Source: Kitasatospora setae KM-6054 (GTDB taxonomy: Bacteria > Actinomycetota > Actinomycetes > Streptomycetales > Streptomycetaceae). Taken from it: DNA of 64,000 bases. A model generated the notes under the pieces. It saw only the letters and a program-made list of their open reading frames with translations. It did no database searches and had not been told where the DNA came from. Location of the stretch: NCBI RefSeq assembly GCF_000269985.1, contig NC_016109.1, positions 8,087,001 to 8,151,000 on the forward strand. Reading direction: 5' to 3'. The position numbers and the translations under genes are program-made. This document shows, in pieces, positions 29,237 through 37,549 of this stretch (positions are counted from its first letter, which is position 1; each line of letters starts with the position of its first letter).

Positions 29237-30166
29237 CTACGGCGCCACCTCCTCCCCGGCCCCGTCCAGCACCGCCAGCAGCCGGGACCTGCACTCGGCG
29301 GCGAACGCCGGATCGCTCTCCCGGTAGTACGACAGCCCGGCCACCCCCACCGCCACCGCCCAGGCCCGGGACCGCCGCCAGGTCTCCGGCGACAGCGCCG
29401 CCGCCCGCCAGTACGCCCGCCGGGCCGCCGCCGGCAGGTCCCACACCGGGGCGTGCTCCGCGTCCGGGAAACCCACCGACAGGCCGCCGAAGTCGATCAC
29501 CGCGTGCAGCGCCCCGTCCCGCACCAGCAGGTTGCTCGGCTTCAGGTCGCCGTGCAGCCAGACCGCCGGGCCGTCCGGCGCGGGCAGCAGCAGCCCCTCC
29601 CGCCAGACCCCGGCCAGCCGGGCCAGCCGCCCCGGGCCGAGGCCCGCCCCGCCGGCCGCCGCCAGCTCCGCGAAGTACGCCCCGACCCACTCGTCGCAGG
29701 GGCCCAACTCGCCGCCCCGGTACCAGTCCAGGCCCTCTCGCGCGGTCTCGTCCGGCACCGGCGCGGCGTGCAGCGTCCGCACCGCGCCGGCCAGCGCGGT
29801 GCCCAGCGCCGCCCAGTCCCGCACCGAGTCCGGGGCGGGCACAGTGCCCTCGATCCACCGGTACACCGACCAGGGCAGCGGGAACGCCGCCCCCGGCACC
29901 CCCTCGTGCACCGGCTCCGGCACCGCGTACGGCGCCAGGTGCGGCGCCAGCGCGGGCAGCCAGCGCCGCTCCTTGCGCAGCGCCCGGGCCGTCTCCGCCG
30001 TGCGCGGCAGCCGCACCAGCAGCTCCGCGCCCAGCCGGAACATCCGGTTGTCGGTGCCCGCCCCCGCCTCCGCCACCGGCAACTCCGCCCACTCCGGGCG
30101 CTGTTCGCGCAGCAGCGCCCGGACCGTCGCCCGGTCCGCCGCCACCTCGTCCTCGTGCAGTGTCAT
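29237..30166 (-). CDS. Aminoglycoside phosphotransferase-family kinase
   Basis: A 309-aa APH-fold small-molecule kinase. WLHGDLKPSNLLV (catalytic Asp near 207) and VIDFGGLSVG (metal-binding Asp near 225) are the Brenner and DFG-like motifs. The N-terminal lobe has the GAGTDNRMFRLG nucleotide loop. Most members in streptomycetes have no proven antibiotic substrate, so resistance is only a possibility. ATG at 30166 is the start; an open frame further upstream belongs to the next gene's shadow. It lies 68 bases downstream of the hypothetical gene that starts at 31020 and may be co-transcribed with it. Confidence 0.88.
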   Translation of the reverse strand: MTLHEDEVAADRATVRALLREQRPEWAELPVAEAGAGTDNRMFRLGAELLVRLPRTAETARALRKERRWLPALAPHLAPYAVPEPVHEGVPGAAFPLPWSVYRWIEGTVPAPDSVRDWAALGTALAGAVRTLHAAPVPDETAREGLDWYRGGELGPCDEWVGAYFAELAAAGGAGLGPGRLARLAGVWREGLLLPAPDGPAVWLHGDLKPSNLLVRDGALHAVIDFGGLSVGFPDAEHAPVWDLPAAARRAYWRAAALSPETWRRSRAWAVAVGVAGLSYYRESDPAFAAECRSRLLAVLDGAGEEVAP

Positions 30167-30234
30167 GGGACGAGCATCCCCGCCCGGCGGCGACCCGGGC
30201 GAACCGTTTTCCCCCCGCGCCCTCCTCCACCGCT

Positions 30235-31020
30235 TCAGCGGCGCGGCCCCGCCACCAGCCCGCTCAGCCGGACGACGCGCAGCTCGACCTGCCCGTACCC
30301 GTCCTCCCAGCCGGCCACCTCCGCGCAGCCGTCCGCCGCCAGCGGGTGGGCCGACTCCCCGGGGGCGACCGGCATCAGGCCCGACTCGCCCTCGGTGCAG
30401 AAGAACGCCAGGTGGTGCCGGAGCTCCGGGTGCCCGATCCCGGCCAGGCCCTCCTGCCAGGACTCCTCGACCTCGTCGTCCGGGTCGAACTCGAACTCCA
30501 GCAGTTCCTCCGGCCCCCGCCCGGTCTGCAGCGCGGCGACCAGCGCCCCGAACAGCGTCCCGTCCGAGACCAGCCGGGCGAACAGCACCGACCAGGCCCC
30601 CGCGAACGCCGGGTCGGCCAGGTCGACCCCGTGCTCCTCCAGCAGCGGCGCCAGGTCCGCGCCCCGGACCAGCGACGGCCGGAAGCAGGCGGCCTCGACC
30701 GCCGCCGCGAACCCGGCCGGCAGCGCCGCCCGCCCCGCCCCCGAGAAGTCGAACACCGACCGGCTCGCGTCGAACCTCGGCACCTCCCGCGCCGCGTCGA
30801 ACACCCAGAACCCCGGCACGTCCTCCGCCCCGCGCAGCGCGGCCGGCCGCACCCAGGCCGGATCGGTCCGGAACCCGGTCTCGGCCGGCAGGTTCCCGCC
30901 GAGCTCGGCCGCGTACACGGCCCCCGGGTCGTACGCGTCGAGCGGCCGCCCGAGCAGGACGGCGAAGCCCTCGGAGAGCCGGCGCTCCCAATCGGGTTTC
31001 GCAGCAGTGGTGTTGGTCAT
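30235..31020 (-). CDS. Hypothetical protein
   Basis: A 261-aa soluble, acidic protein without signal peptide or membrane segments. It has a segment of acidic residues (EEPEELLEFEFDPDDEVEE type, near residue 175) and aromatic-rich stretches such as VPGFWVFDAAREVPRFD. I do not recognise a family. ATG at 31020 is the start. The 160 bp upstream (31021-31186) contain irregular repeats of GGACGGCCGGACG and nothing gene-like. It is likely co-transcribed with the kinase gene that follows. Confidence 0.65.
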   Translation of the reverse strand: MTNTTAAKPDWERRLSEGFAVLLGRPLDAYDPGAVYAAELGGNLPAETGFRTDPAWVRPAALRGAEDVPGFWVFDAAREVPRFDASRSVFDFSGAGRAALPAGFAAAVEAACFRPSLVRGADLAPLLEEHGVDLADPAFAGAWSVLFARLVSDGTLFGALVAALQTGRGPEELLEFEFDPDDEVEESWQEGLAGIGHPELRHHLAFFCTEGESGLMPVAPGESAHPLAADGCAEVAGWEDGYGQVELRVVRLSGLVAGPRR

Positions 31021-31186
31021 GGCCGCACTGTAACGGCGCCCGCCCACAGCCGGGTTGCGGACGGCCGGACGACCGGCCGAGTGGACGGCCGGACGGATGG
31101 GCGTGCGGACGGCTGGGCGTGCGGGGCGGCGCACTCCACCCGCGTTCCACCGTCCAGGAGTTCGGGGGAGCGCGCGAGCAGCCCGG

Positions 31187-32176
31187 TCACTCCGGGCCCG
31201 CCGAACCGATCAGCGCGTCGCCCATCGGGGTGCGCCGGTAGAGCACCGAACGGCCCGCGCGGGCCCGGGAGAGCAGGCCGGCGGTGCGCAGCACGGCGAG
31301 GTGGTCGGCGACGGCGCCGGGCGCCTGGTCGAGGGCGCGGGCGAGCTGGGTGGTGCTGGCGGGGGAGTCCAGCGCGGCCAGGATCCGGGCCCGGGAGCGG
31401 CCCAGCAGCGCGGCCAGCGCGCCGGGCGGGACGGGCCCGCCGGGCTCCCAGAGCGCGGAGATGCCGCGCGCCGGGTAGATCAGCGTGCACGGCCACGGCG
31501 CGTCGTGGTGCGCCGCGACGCCCGGCCAGACGAACACCGAGGGCACCAGCAGCAGCCCCTCCCCGCGCAGCGGGTAGGTGGACGCGGCGTCGAACGGCGG
31601 GATGTCGATGCCGCCGTCCCGCCAGCGGACGTTCTCGTGCAGCCCCGCCAGCGCCGCCGCCCAGCCGCGCCGGCCCAACTCGCCCGCCCGGTGCACCACG
31701 TCCCGTTCGCACAGCGCCCGCAGTTGCGGCCAGTCGCGCGCCAGCAGTTCGTGCCAGGCCCGGTCCAGCGCCTCCGCGACCAGCCGGATCGGGTCCGGCC
31801 CGGTCAGCACCGCCCGGGCCCCGGCGTCGGTCTCCGGCCGGGCGGCCAGGCACCGCGCGATCTCGGCCCGGGCCGGACCGGCCGGCGCGGCCCGGATCGC
31901 GGCCAGGTCGTCCGTCCAGGTCTGGGCCATGCCGCGCGGCGGGATCGCGATGAAGTCCGCCCCGAAGCGCGGGTTGTGCAGCGCCAGCGCCGCCCGCACC
32001 GCCGGATCCGCCCGCAGCCGCAGGAACGCCGGCCGCAGCCGCTCCCGCCACCCGGGCGGCAGCGACCGCTCCCCGCCCCGGTCCAACCGCCGCAGCAGAT
32101 GGGCCAGTTCGAACGCGGGCGAGAGCGCGAACCGGCTCCGCACCAGGTCCTCGGCCGCTACCTCGTACCGCAGCAT
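31187..32176 (-). CDS. ArsR-type regulator with N-terminal DUF5937-like domain
   Basis: A 329-aa protein. The N-terminal two thirds, beginning LRYEVAAEDLVRSRFALSPA, resemble the DUF5937 ligand-type domain common in actinobacteria. The C-terminus is an ArsR winged helix, with STTQLARALDQAPGAVADHL as the recognition region and RAGRSVLYRRT as the wing. Such regulators usually control an adjacent exporter, and a divergent MFS gene starts 128 bases away. ATG at 32176 is the start. Between them is a C-rich repeat of GCCCGTCCTC (about 32188-32220) that interrupts any obvious operator. Confidence 0.85.
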   Translation of the reverse strand: MLRYEVAAEDLVRSRFALSPAFELAHLLRRLDRGGERSLPPGWRERLRPAFLRLRADPAVRAALALHNPRFGADFIAIPPRGMAQTWTDDLAAIRAAPAGPARAEIARCLAARPETDAGARAVLTGPDPIRLVAEALDRAWHELLARDWPQLRALCERDVVHRAGELGRRGWAAALAGLHENVRWRDGGIDIPPFDAASTYPLRGEGLLLVPSVFVWPGVAAHHDAPWPCTLIYPARGISALWEPGGPVPPGALAALLGRSRARILAALDSPASTTQLARALDQAPGAVADHLAVLRTAGLLSRARAGRSVLYRRTPMGDALIGSAGPE

Positions 32177-32303
32177 CCGCGCCCCCTCGCCCGTCCTCGC
32201 CCGTCCTCGCCCGTCCCCGCCCGCTCCCGCCGACGACCCCACGACCTTACGTCCCTGGACGAATCTCTCGCCCGCCGCCGGCCCCGGCGGGAGGCTCACC
32301 GGC

Positions 32304-33512
32304 ATGACGACCTACCGCGAGGTCCTCGGCGACCCGCGCTTCCGGCTGCTGTTCACCACCCGCACCCTCGGCATCGTCGGGGACTCGCTGCGGATCACCA
32401 CCCTGGCCGTGCTGATCTACGCGGGCACCCGCTCCGCGCTGCTGAGCGCCGTCGCCTTCGGGATCGGGTTCCTGCCGCAACTGCTCGGCTCGATGCTGCT
32501 CGGCTCGCTGACCGACCGGCTGCGCCCCCGCCCGCTGATCACCGCCGGCCACCTGCTGGACGCGGCCGCCGCCGCGCTGCTCGGACTGGTCCGGATGCCG
32601 GTCGCGGCCTGCCTGCTGCTGGTCGGCGCGGTCGCGGTCCTCACGCCGGTGTTCAACGGGGCCTCCGGCCGGCTGGTCGCGCAGACCCTGCACGGGGACG
32701 CCTACGTGCTCGGCCGGTCGCTGACCCAGCTCGCCGCGTCCGGGGCGCAACTGCTCGGCCTGGCGGGCGGCGGCGTCACCGTGGCACTGCTCGGCCCGCG
32801 CGGCGCGCTGCTGGCCGCCGCCGCGCTGCACCTCGGCAACGCGCTGGCGATCCGGCTGCGCCTGCCGGACCTCCCGCCGGCCCGGTCGGCGGGCGGCGGG
32901 TCGGTGCTCGGGCAGAGCTGGCGCGGCAACGGCGCGCTGCTGCGCCGGGTGCCGGTCCGCCGGCTGCTGCTCGCCCAGTGGCTGCCGTCCGCGGCGGTCA
33001 CCGGCGCGGAGTCGCTGGTCATCGCGTACGCCGGGGCCCGGGGCTTCCCGCCGGGCGGGTACGGGTTCCTGCTGGCCTGCCTGCCGGTCGGGATGCTGGC
33101 CGGCGACCTGCTGGTCGGCCGGTTCGCCGCCCCCGCGACCCGGGAGCGGCTGGTGGCCCCGCTGGCCGCGCTGATGGGCCTGCCGCTGCTGGTGTTCGCC
33201 CTGCCCGCCCCGCTCCCGCTGTGCGCGGCCGCGCTGCTGGCGGCCGGGTTCGGCTTCGCGTACGCGCTCGGCCTGCAGCGCCCCTTCCTGGACGCCCTCC
33301 CGGCGGACGGCCGGGGTCAGGCCTTCACCCTGCTCGGCTCCGGCAGCATGACCCTCCAGGGCGTCGGCCCCGCCCTCTTCGGCGCCGCCGCCACCCTCAC
33401 CGGCACCGGCCCCGCGATGGCCGCCGCCGGAGCCGCCGCCACCCTCACCGCCCTCTGGATCACCAGCTGGCACCGCCCCACCTCGCCCCCCGCCCTCCTC
33501 GAACCGGCCTGA
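32304..33512 (+). CDS. MFS transporter
   Basis: A 402-aa exporter-like protein with about twelve membrane helices. It begins with the FRLLFTTRTLGIVGDSLRI segment typical of the enterobactin-exporter/MFS_3 group, and GSLTDRLRPRP is motif A. ATG at 32304 is preceded by GGGAGG nine bases upstream. The divergent ArsR/DUF5937 gene is its probable repressor, a common actinobacterial pairing. Substrate unknown. Confidence 0.87.
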   Translation: MTTYREVLGDPRFRLLFTTRTLGIVGDSLRITTLAVLIYAGTRSALLSAVAFGIGFLPQLLGSMLLGSLTDRLRPRPLITAGHLLDAAAAALLGLVRMPVAACLLLVGAVAVLTPVFNGASGRLVAQTLHGDAYVLGRSLTQLAASGAQLLGLAGGGVTVALLGPRGALLAAAALHLGNALAIRLRLPDLPPARSAGGGSVLGQSWRGNGALLRRVPVRRLLLAQWLPSAAVTGAESLVIAYAGARGFPPGGYGFLLACLPVGMLAGDLLVGRFAAPATRERLVAPLAALMGLPLLVFALPAPLPLCAAALLAAGFGFAYALGLQRPFLDALPADGRGQAFTLLGSGSMTLQGVGPALFGAAATLTGTGPAMAAAGAAATLTALWITSWHRPTSPPALLEPA

Positions 33513-33571
33513 CGGCGGCCCGCCGCTCCGGCGCCTGACGGTTTGTCGGACCCGTCCGGCACACTGCCCGG

Positions 33572-34027
33572 ATGGAGCCGACCCTGCAACTGACGATCGA
33601 CTGTGCCGACCCGCAGCGGATGGTGGCCTTCTGGGCACCGGCCCTGGGGTACGTGCCCGAGCCGCCGCCCGCCGGGCACGCCACCTGGCGCGCCCACTGG
33701 ACGGCGCTGGGCGTGCCCGAGGAGGAGCTGCCCCCTGGCGCGGGGGACGTGCCGGAGTCGATCGTCGACCCCGCCGGGCGCGGTCCGCGGGTGTGGTTCC
33801 AGCAGGTCCCGGAGCCGAAGACGGCCAAGAACCGCTGGCACTTCGACCTGAAGGTCGGCGGCGGGCCGGACGTTCCCCCGGGCGTCCGCGCGGAGCGGGT
33901 CAGGGCGGCGGTGGAGCGGCTGGTCGGGGCCGGCCCGAGCGTGCTGCGGGTCGTGGACGAGCCGGACGCGGGCCGCTACGCCGTCGCTATGCGTGATCCC
34001 GAGGGCAACGAGTTCGACGTGGTCTGA
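33572..34027 (+). CDS. VOC-superfamily (glyoxalase-like) protein
   Basis: A 151-aa protein with two beta-alpha-beta-beta-beta modules: DCADPQRMVAFWAPALGY opens the first, and the MRDPEGNEFDV motif closes the second. The central FQQVPEPKTAKNRWHFDL is shared with the VOC protein at 58790-59164, so the two are paralogues. VOC proteins bind a metal and act as isomerases, dioxygenases or binding proteins; this subgroup has no assigned reaction. It follows the MFS gene by 59 bases and might be co-transcribed. Confidence 0.85.
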   Translation: MEPTLQLTIDCADPQRMVAFWAPALGYVPEPPPAGHATWRAHWTALGVPEEELPPGAGDVPESIVDPAGRGPRVWFQQVPEPKTAKNRWHFDLKVGGGPDVPPGVRAERVRAAVERLVGAGPSVLRVVDEPDAGRYAVAMRDPEGNEFDVV

Positions 34028-34187
34028 AACGTCCCGCGGTGATGACGTGATCCGACGACCGTTCGACTGCCCTGCCGGCGAGGGAAGTCGCGCGGCCGAG
34101 CCGGTCGGCGAGTCCGCCCGCACCGAGGCCCGCGCGGTCGACGCCCTGCGCGCCGCCCGGGGTCCGGTTCCGGCGTTCGCGGGACCC

Positions 34188-35198
34188 TCAGGGCTTGAGG
34201 ATCAGCCGGATCGGGTCGCCCTGCTTGGTGTGCAGCCGCTCGACGGCCTCGGCGGCCTGCTCCAGCGGCAGCACGCCGCTGATCGAGCGGGAGAAGTCCA
34301 GCCGGCCGCCCGCCGCGAGGGAGATCAGCTCCGGGACGGCGGTGTCCTCCGAGCCGTAGTGGCCGAGGATCTGCTGCTGCAGGTACGAGAAGCGGATGCT
34401 GTTCGCGACCGTCAGCGGCTGGTCGGTCAGTCCGACCAGCACCAGCCGGCCGTGCGCGCCGAGCACCGTCATCGCCTGCTCGCGGACGGCGGGCACCCCG
34501 GCGAAGTCGAACGCGGCCGCCAGGCCGGTGCCGCCGGTGGCCGCGCCGATCTTCGCGGCGAGTTCGGGGTCGGCCGAGTCCAGGGCGAGGTCCGCGCCGA
34601 AGGCGAGGGCCCGCTCGCGGGCGGCGGGGGAGGGGTCGACGGCGACGATCGGGTTGGCGCCGATCACCCGCAGCAGTTGCACGCCGTGCGCGCCGAGGCC
34701 GCCGACGCCCCAGACGCCGACCGGCTCGGCCGGGCGGACGGCGCCGGTCGCGGTGACCGCGCCCCACGGGGTGGAGACCGCGTCCGGGATGATCGCCCCC
34801 TGCTCGAACGGGATCGCGTCGGGCAGCGTGAACAGCGTGTCGGTGCGGGCCAGCGCGTACTCGGCCCAGCCGCCGTCGTAGTCGACGCCGCGGGTCCAGG
34901 TGATCCCGTCGCGCTGTTCGCCGGCCTGCAGCACCACCCGGTCGCCGACCTGCCGGCGGCCGGCCTCGGGGCCGAGCTCGGCGACCGTGCCCGCGATCTC
35001 GTGGCCCAGCGTGACGCTCTCGCCGGGCAGGTACAGCGGGGTCAGCGAACCGTCGATCAGGTGGACGTCCGACAGGCAGACGCCCGCCGCCTCCACCTTC
35101 ACCAGCACCTGGCCCGGGCCGGGCACCGGGCGCTCCACCTCCTCCACGCGCAGGGTGCGGGTGGGGACGTGCAGACGGACGGCACGCATGGTGGCCAT
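34188..35198 (-). CDS. Zinc-type alcohol dehydrogenase lacking the structural-zinc cysteines
   Basis: A 336-aa medium-chain dehydrogenase/reductase. Cys41 in AAGVCLSDVH and His66-Glu67 in GHEIAG are catalytic zinc ligands. GVWGVGGLGAHG is the nucleotide-binding motif. The four-cysteine structural zinc loop near residues 90-110 is missing; the region reads GEQRDGITWTRG. Likely oxidises an alcohol or reduces an aldehyde with NAD(P)H. GAGGA seven bases before ATG 35198 supports that start over ATG 35189. A divergent TetR gene with two matching palindromes lies upstream, so expression is probably substrate-induced. Confidence 0.9.
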   Translation of the reverse strand: MATMRAVRLHVPTRTLRVEEVERPVPGPGQVLVKVEAAGVCLSDVHLIDGSLTPLYLPGESVTLGHEIAGTVAELGPEAGRRQVGDRVVLQAGEQRDGITWTRGVDYDGGWAEYALARTDTLFTLPDAIPFEQGAIIPDAVSTPWGAVTATGAVRPAEPVGVWGVGGLGAHGVQLLRVIGANPIVAVDPSPAARERALAFGADLALDSADPELAAKIGAATGGTGLAAAFDFAGVPAVREQAMTVLGAHGRLVLVGLTDQPLTVANSIRFSYLQQQILGHYGSEDTAVPELISLAAGGRLDFSRSISGVLPLEQAAEAVERLHTKQGDPIRLILKP

Positions 35199-35294
35199 GG
35201 TCGTTCCTCTCCGGTCGACGGCGGGCGGGCAGGTGGGCGGGCCGTCGTCGGCCTCATCGCCGAGCGGTCGCGACGCCCCCGGGCGGAGGGCTAT

Positions 35295-35310
35295 CGCAAG
35301 GTGACTTGCG
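35295..35310. promoter_or_regulatory. TetR operator 1, CGCAAG-GTGA-CTTGCG
   Basis: A perfect six-base dyad in the alcohol dehydrogenase/TetR intergenic region. Its close copy 46 bases away strongly suggests both are bound by the adjacent TetR protein. It is the copy nearer the dehydrogenase. Confidence 0.75.
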
Positions 35311-35340
35311 TTGTCGAGCGTACGTCGCGAGCCGATGCAA

Positions 35341-35356
35341 CGCAAGGAGACCTGCG
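35341..35356. promoter_or_regulatory. TetR operator 2, CGCAAG-GAGA-CCTGCG
   Basis: A dyad matching operator 1 with one arm mismatch; flanking AA and TT extend the symmetry. It ends two bases before the TAGGAT -10 box (35358-35363) of the tetR gene, so binding would block that promoter. Confidence 0.75.
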
Positions 35357-35369
35357 TTAGGATCGGAAC

Positions 35370-35981
35370 GTGCCCGCAGAACCAGCCGAGGAAGCCGAAC
35401 CGCAGGCCAGAGCCGCCGCACCACTCCGCCGACGCGGCGCCGCGATGCGCCGGGCCGTGCTCGACGCCACCGTCCGACTGCTCGCCGAGGGCGGCCTCGA
35501 CGCCGCCAGCGTCGCCGCGGTCGCCGCCGCCGCAGGCGTCCACGAGACCTCCGTCTACCGGAACTGGGGCACCCGCGAACAGCTCCTGCGCGAAGCCCTC
35601 GCCGACTACACCGACCAGGCCATGCCGCTGCCCGACACCGGCAGCCTGCGCGAGGACCTGCGCCGGATGCTCACCGCCCTCGCCGCCTTCCTCGCCACCC
35701 CCGAGGGCCCCGCCCTGCTCCACCTGAGCATCGCCCCCGCCACCGCCGAGACCCGCAGCGGACGCGACGCCTACTGGGCCGACCGCCTCGACCGCGCCGA
35801 ACGGCTCCTGCGCCGCGCCGCCGCCCGCGGCGAGGTCCGCCCCGACGCCGACCCCCGGGCCGCCGTCGAAGCCCTGATGAGCCCGCTGTTCGCCCGCCAC
35901 CTGCTGCTCGGCGAACCCGTCACCCCCGCCTTCACCGACGCCCTGGTCGACCTCGTCCTGGACGGCCTCGCCCCGCGCTGA
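35370..35981 (+). CDS. TetR-family regulator of the alcohol dehydrogenase
   Basis: A 203-aa regulator. The HTH is at about residues 45-75, with VAAVAAAAGVHETSVYRNW. The C-terminal ligand domain is of the TetR_C type seen with oxidoreductase partners. The gene appears leaderless: TAGGAT ends six bases before the GTG. It is divergent from the dehydrogenase, and the 171-bp gap contains two near-identical dyads, one against each promoter. This supports autorepression and repression of the dehydrogenase. Confidence 0.92.
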   Translation: MPAEPAEEAEPQARAAAPLRRRGAAMRRAVLDATVRLLAEGGLDAASVAAVAAAAGVHETSVYRNWGTREQLLREALADYTDQAMPLPDTGSLREDLRRMLTALAAFLATPEGPALLHLSIAPATAETRSGRDAYWADRLDRAERLLRRAAARGEVRPDADPRAAVEALMSPLFARHLLLGEPVTPAFTDALVDLVLDGLAPR

Positions 35982-36001
35982 CGGATTGTTAGGGTACGGC
36001 G

Positions 36002-36547
36002 GTGAACACGCGCGTGATCGTCCTCAACGGCGGCTCCAGCAGCGGGAAGAGCAGCCTCGCGCGGGCGCTCCAGAGCCTCCTCCTGCTGCAACCCTGGCTG
36101 ACCTTCGGCATCGACGGCCTGCTCGAGGCCATGCCCCCGGCCGCCGGCGACGGCGGCCTCGGCCTCGATCTCGCCGCCGACGGCACCGTCTCGGTCGGCG
36201 ACGCCTTCCGCGCCCTGGAGACCGCCTGGATGGCCGGCGTCGCCGCCACCGTCCGGGCCGGCGCACCCGTCATCGTCGACGACGTCTTCCTGTCCGGCCC
36301 CGCCTCCCAACAACGCTGGCGCGACGCCCTGCACGGCCTCGACGTGCTCTGGGTCGCCGTCCACTGCGACCCCGCCGCGGCCGCCGCCCGCGAGGCCGCC
36401 CGCCCCGACCGGATCCCCGGCATGGCCGCCGACCAGGCCGAACGCGTCCACCACGGCGTCCACTACGACCTCCGGGTCGACACCACCCGCACCCCGCCCG
36501 CCGACTGCGCCCGCGCCGTCACCGCGTTCCTGGCCGACCCCTCCTGA
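36002..36547 (+). CDS. Chloramphenicol 3-O-phosphotransferase-like protein
   Basis: A 181-aa P-loop protein. The Walker A motif GGSSSGKS is at residues 10-17. LTFGIDGLLEAMP carries Asp38, equivalent to the catalytic Asp37 of chloramphenicol phosphotransferase from Streptomyces venezuelae. VIVDDVFL and the DLRVDTTRT tail also fit. It may phosphorylate chloramphenicol or a related compound, but many homologues lie outside chloramphenicol clusters. GTG at 36002 follows TAGGGT (35990-35995) by six bases, again a leaderless arrangement. It lies 20 bases after the TetR gene with its own promoter. Confidence 0.87.
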   Translation: MNTRVIVLNGGSSSGKSSLARALQSLLLLQPWLTFGIDGLLEAMPPAAGDGGLGLDLAADGTVSVGDAFRALETAWMAGVAATVRAGAPVIVDDVFLSGPASQQRWRDALHGLDVLWVAVHCDPAAAAAREAARPDRIPGMAADQAERVHHGVHYDLRVDTTRTPPADCARAVTAFLADPS

Positions 36548-36605
36548 CGGACCGTTCCCGGCGCGCCGTTCCCGACCGGCCGTTCCCGGCGCGCCGGGCC
36601 GCCGC

Positions 36606-37379
36606 TCAGTCGAAGCGGCGGGTCGCCGTGATGCCGCCGTCCACCGGCAGCGTCACGCCCGTCACGTACGAGGCGCGGTCGCTGAGCAGCCAGGCCGCGG
36701 CCTCCGCGACCTCCTCGTCCCGGGCCGGGCGGCCCAGCGGGGTCGAGCGGGCCACCAGGTCGGTGAAGGCCGGGCCGAGCGCGAAGAAGTCCGCGGTGCC
36801 CGGGGTGCGCACCACGCCCGGCGCCACCGCGTTGACCCGGATCCCGAGCGGCGCGTAGTCCGCCACCGCCGCCCGGACCAGACCGGTCAGCCCGTGCTTC
36901 GCGGCCTGCTGCACCCCGTCCCCGAACCCGCCGACCAGCGCCCCCACCCCCGAGTTGACCACGATCGACCCGCCCCGGCCGCCCGCCGTCAGTGCCGCCA
37001 GCTGCGCCCGCAGGCACAGCCAGGTGCCGCGCAGGTTCAGCGCGTGGACGGCGTCCCAGTCGTCCTCGGCCCGCTCGGCCAGCGGGGCGGGCGGCAGGCC
37101 GTTGCCCGCGTTGTCGAACGCCGCGTCCAGCCGGCCGTACGCCTCCAGCGCGACCTCCACCAGTCGGTCCGCGCCCGCCGCCGTGGTCAGGTCCACCGCG
37201 ACCCCCACCGCCCGCGCCCCGTCCGCCCGCAACTCGGCGGCCAGCGCCTCCACTTCGCCCCCGCTCCGCGCCGCCAGCACCAGCGCCGCCCCCTCCCGGG
37301 CGAACAGCCGCGCGGCGGCCGCCCCGATGCCGCGTCCCGCGCCGGTGACGATCGTGACCTTGTCCTCAAGAAGTCCCAT
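36606..37379 (-). CDS. Short-chain dehydrogenase with Gln in place of the catalytic Tyr
   Basis: A 257-aa SDR. TGAGRGIG (12-19) is the nucleotide loop, DNAG and the NSG serine (Ser143) are present, and Lys161 is in AAKHG. The residue four positions before that lysine, normally the catalytic tyrosine, is Gln157 in GVQQAAK. The rest of the fold, including the NAVAPG segment, is intact. Either the enzyme is inactive or has a changed chemistry. It is divergent from an MmyB-type regulator with a palindrome in the gap, a common pairing in streptomycetes. Confidence 0.88.
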   Translation of the reverse strand: MGLLEDKVTIVTGAGRGIGAAAARLFAREGAALVLAARSGGEVEALAAELRADGARAVGVAVDLTTAAGADRLVEVALEAYGRLDAAFDNAGNGLPPAPLAERAEDDWDAVHALNLRGTWLCLRAQLAALTAGGRGGSIVVNSGVGALVGGFGDGVQQAAKHGLTGLVRAAVADYAPLGIRVNAVAPGVVRTPGTADFFALGPAFTDLVARSTPLGRPARDEEVAEAAAWLLSDRASYVTGVTLPVDGGITATRRFD

Positions 37380-37497
37380 GTCCCCAAGGCTCACCGCTCC
37401 CACCCCGCCCCACCAGCGGCCACCCGCACCGGGGACCGCCGGTCCCGGACCCGCCAGGTCCCGGCAGCGCGCGCCGTCCCCGTCCGGGCGGTAGCCG

Positions 37498-37512
37498 GGA
37501 CCTGCCAGGTCC
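37498..37512. promoter_or_regulatory. Palindrome GGACCTG-C-CAGGTCC
   Basis: A perfect 15-base palindrome in the SDR/MmyB gap. A further CAGGTCCCGG copy at 37455-37464 is the perfect inverted complement of CCGGGACCTG at 37495-37504. Probably the binding region of the divergent MmyB-type regulator. Confidence 0.6.
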
Positions 37513-37549
37513 TGGTTGCGGCCGGGGCGGGTGTGGGAGGGTGGCGGGC

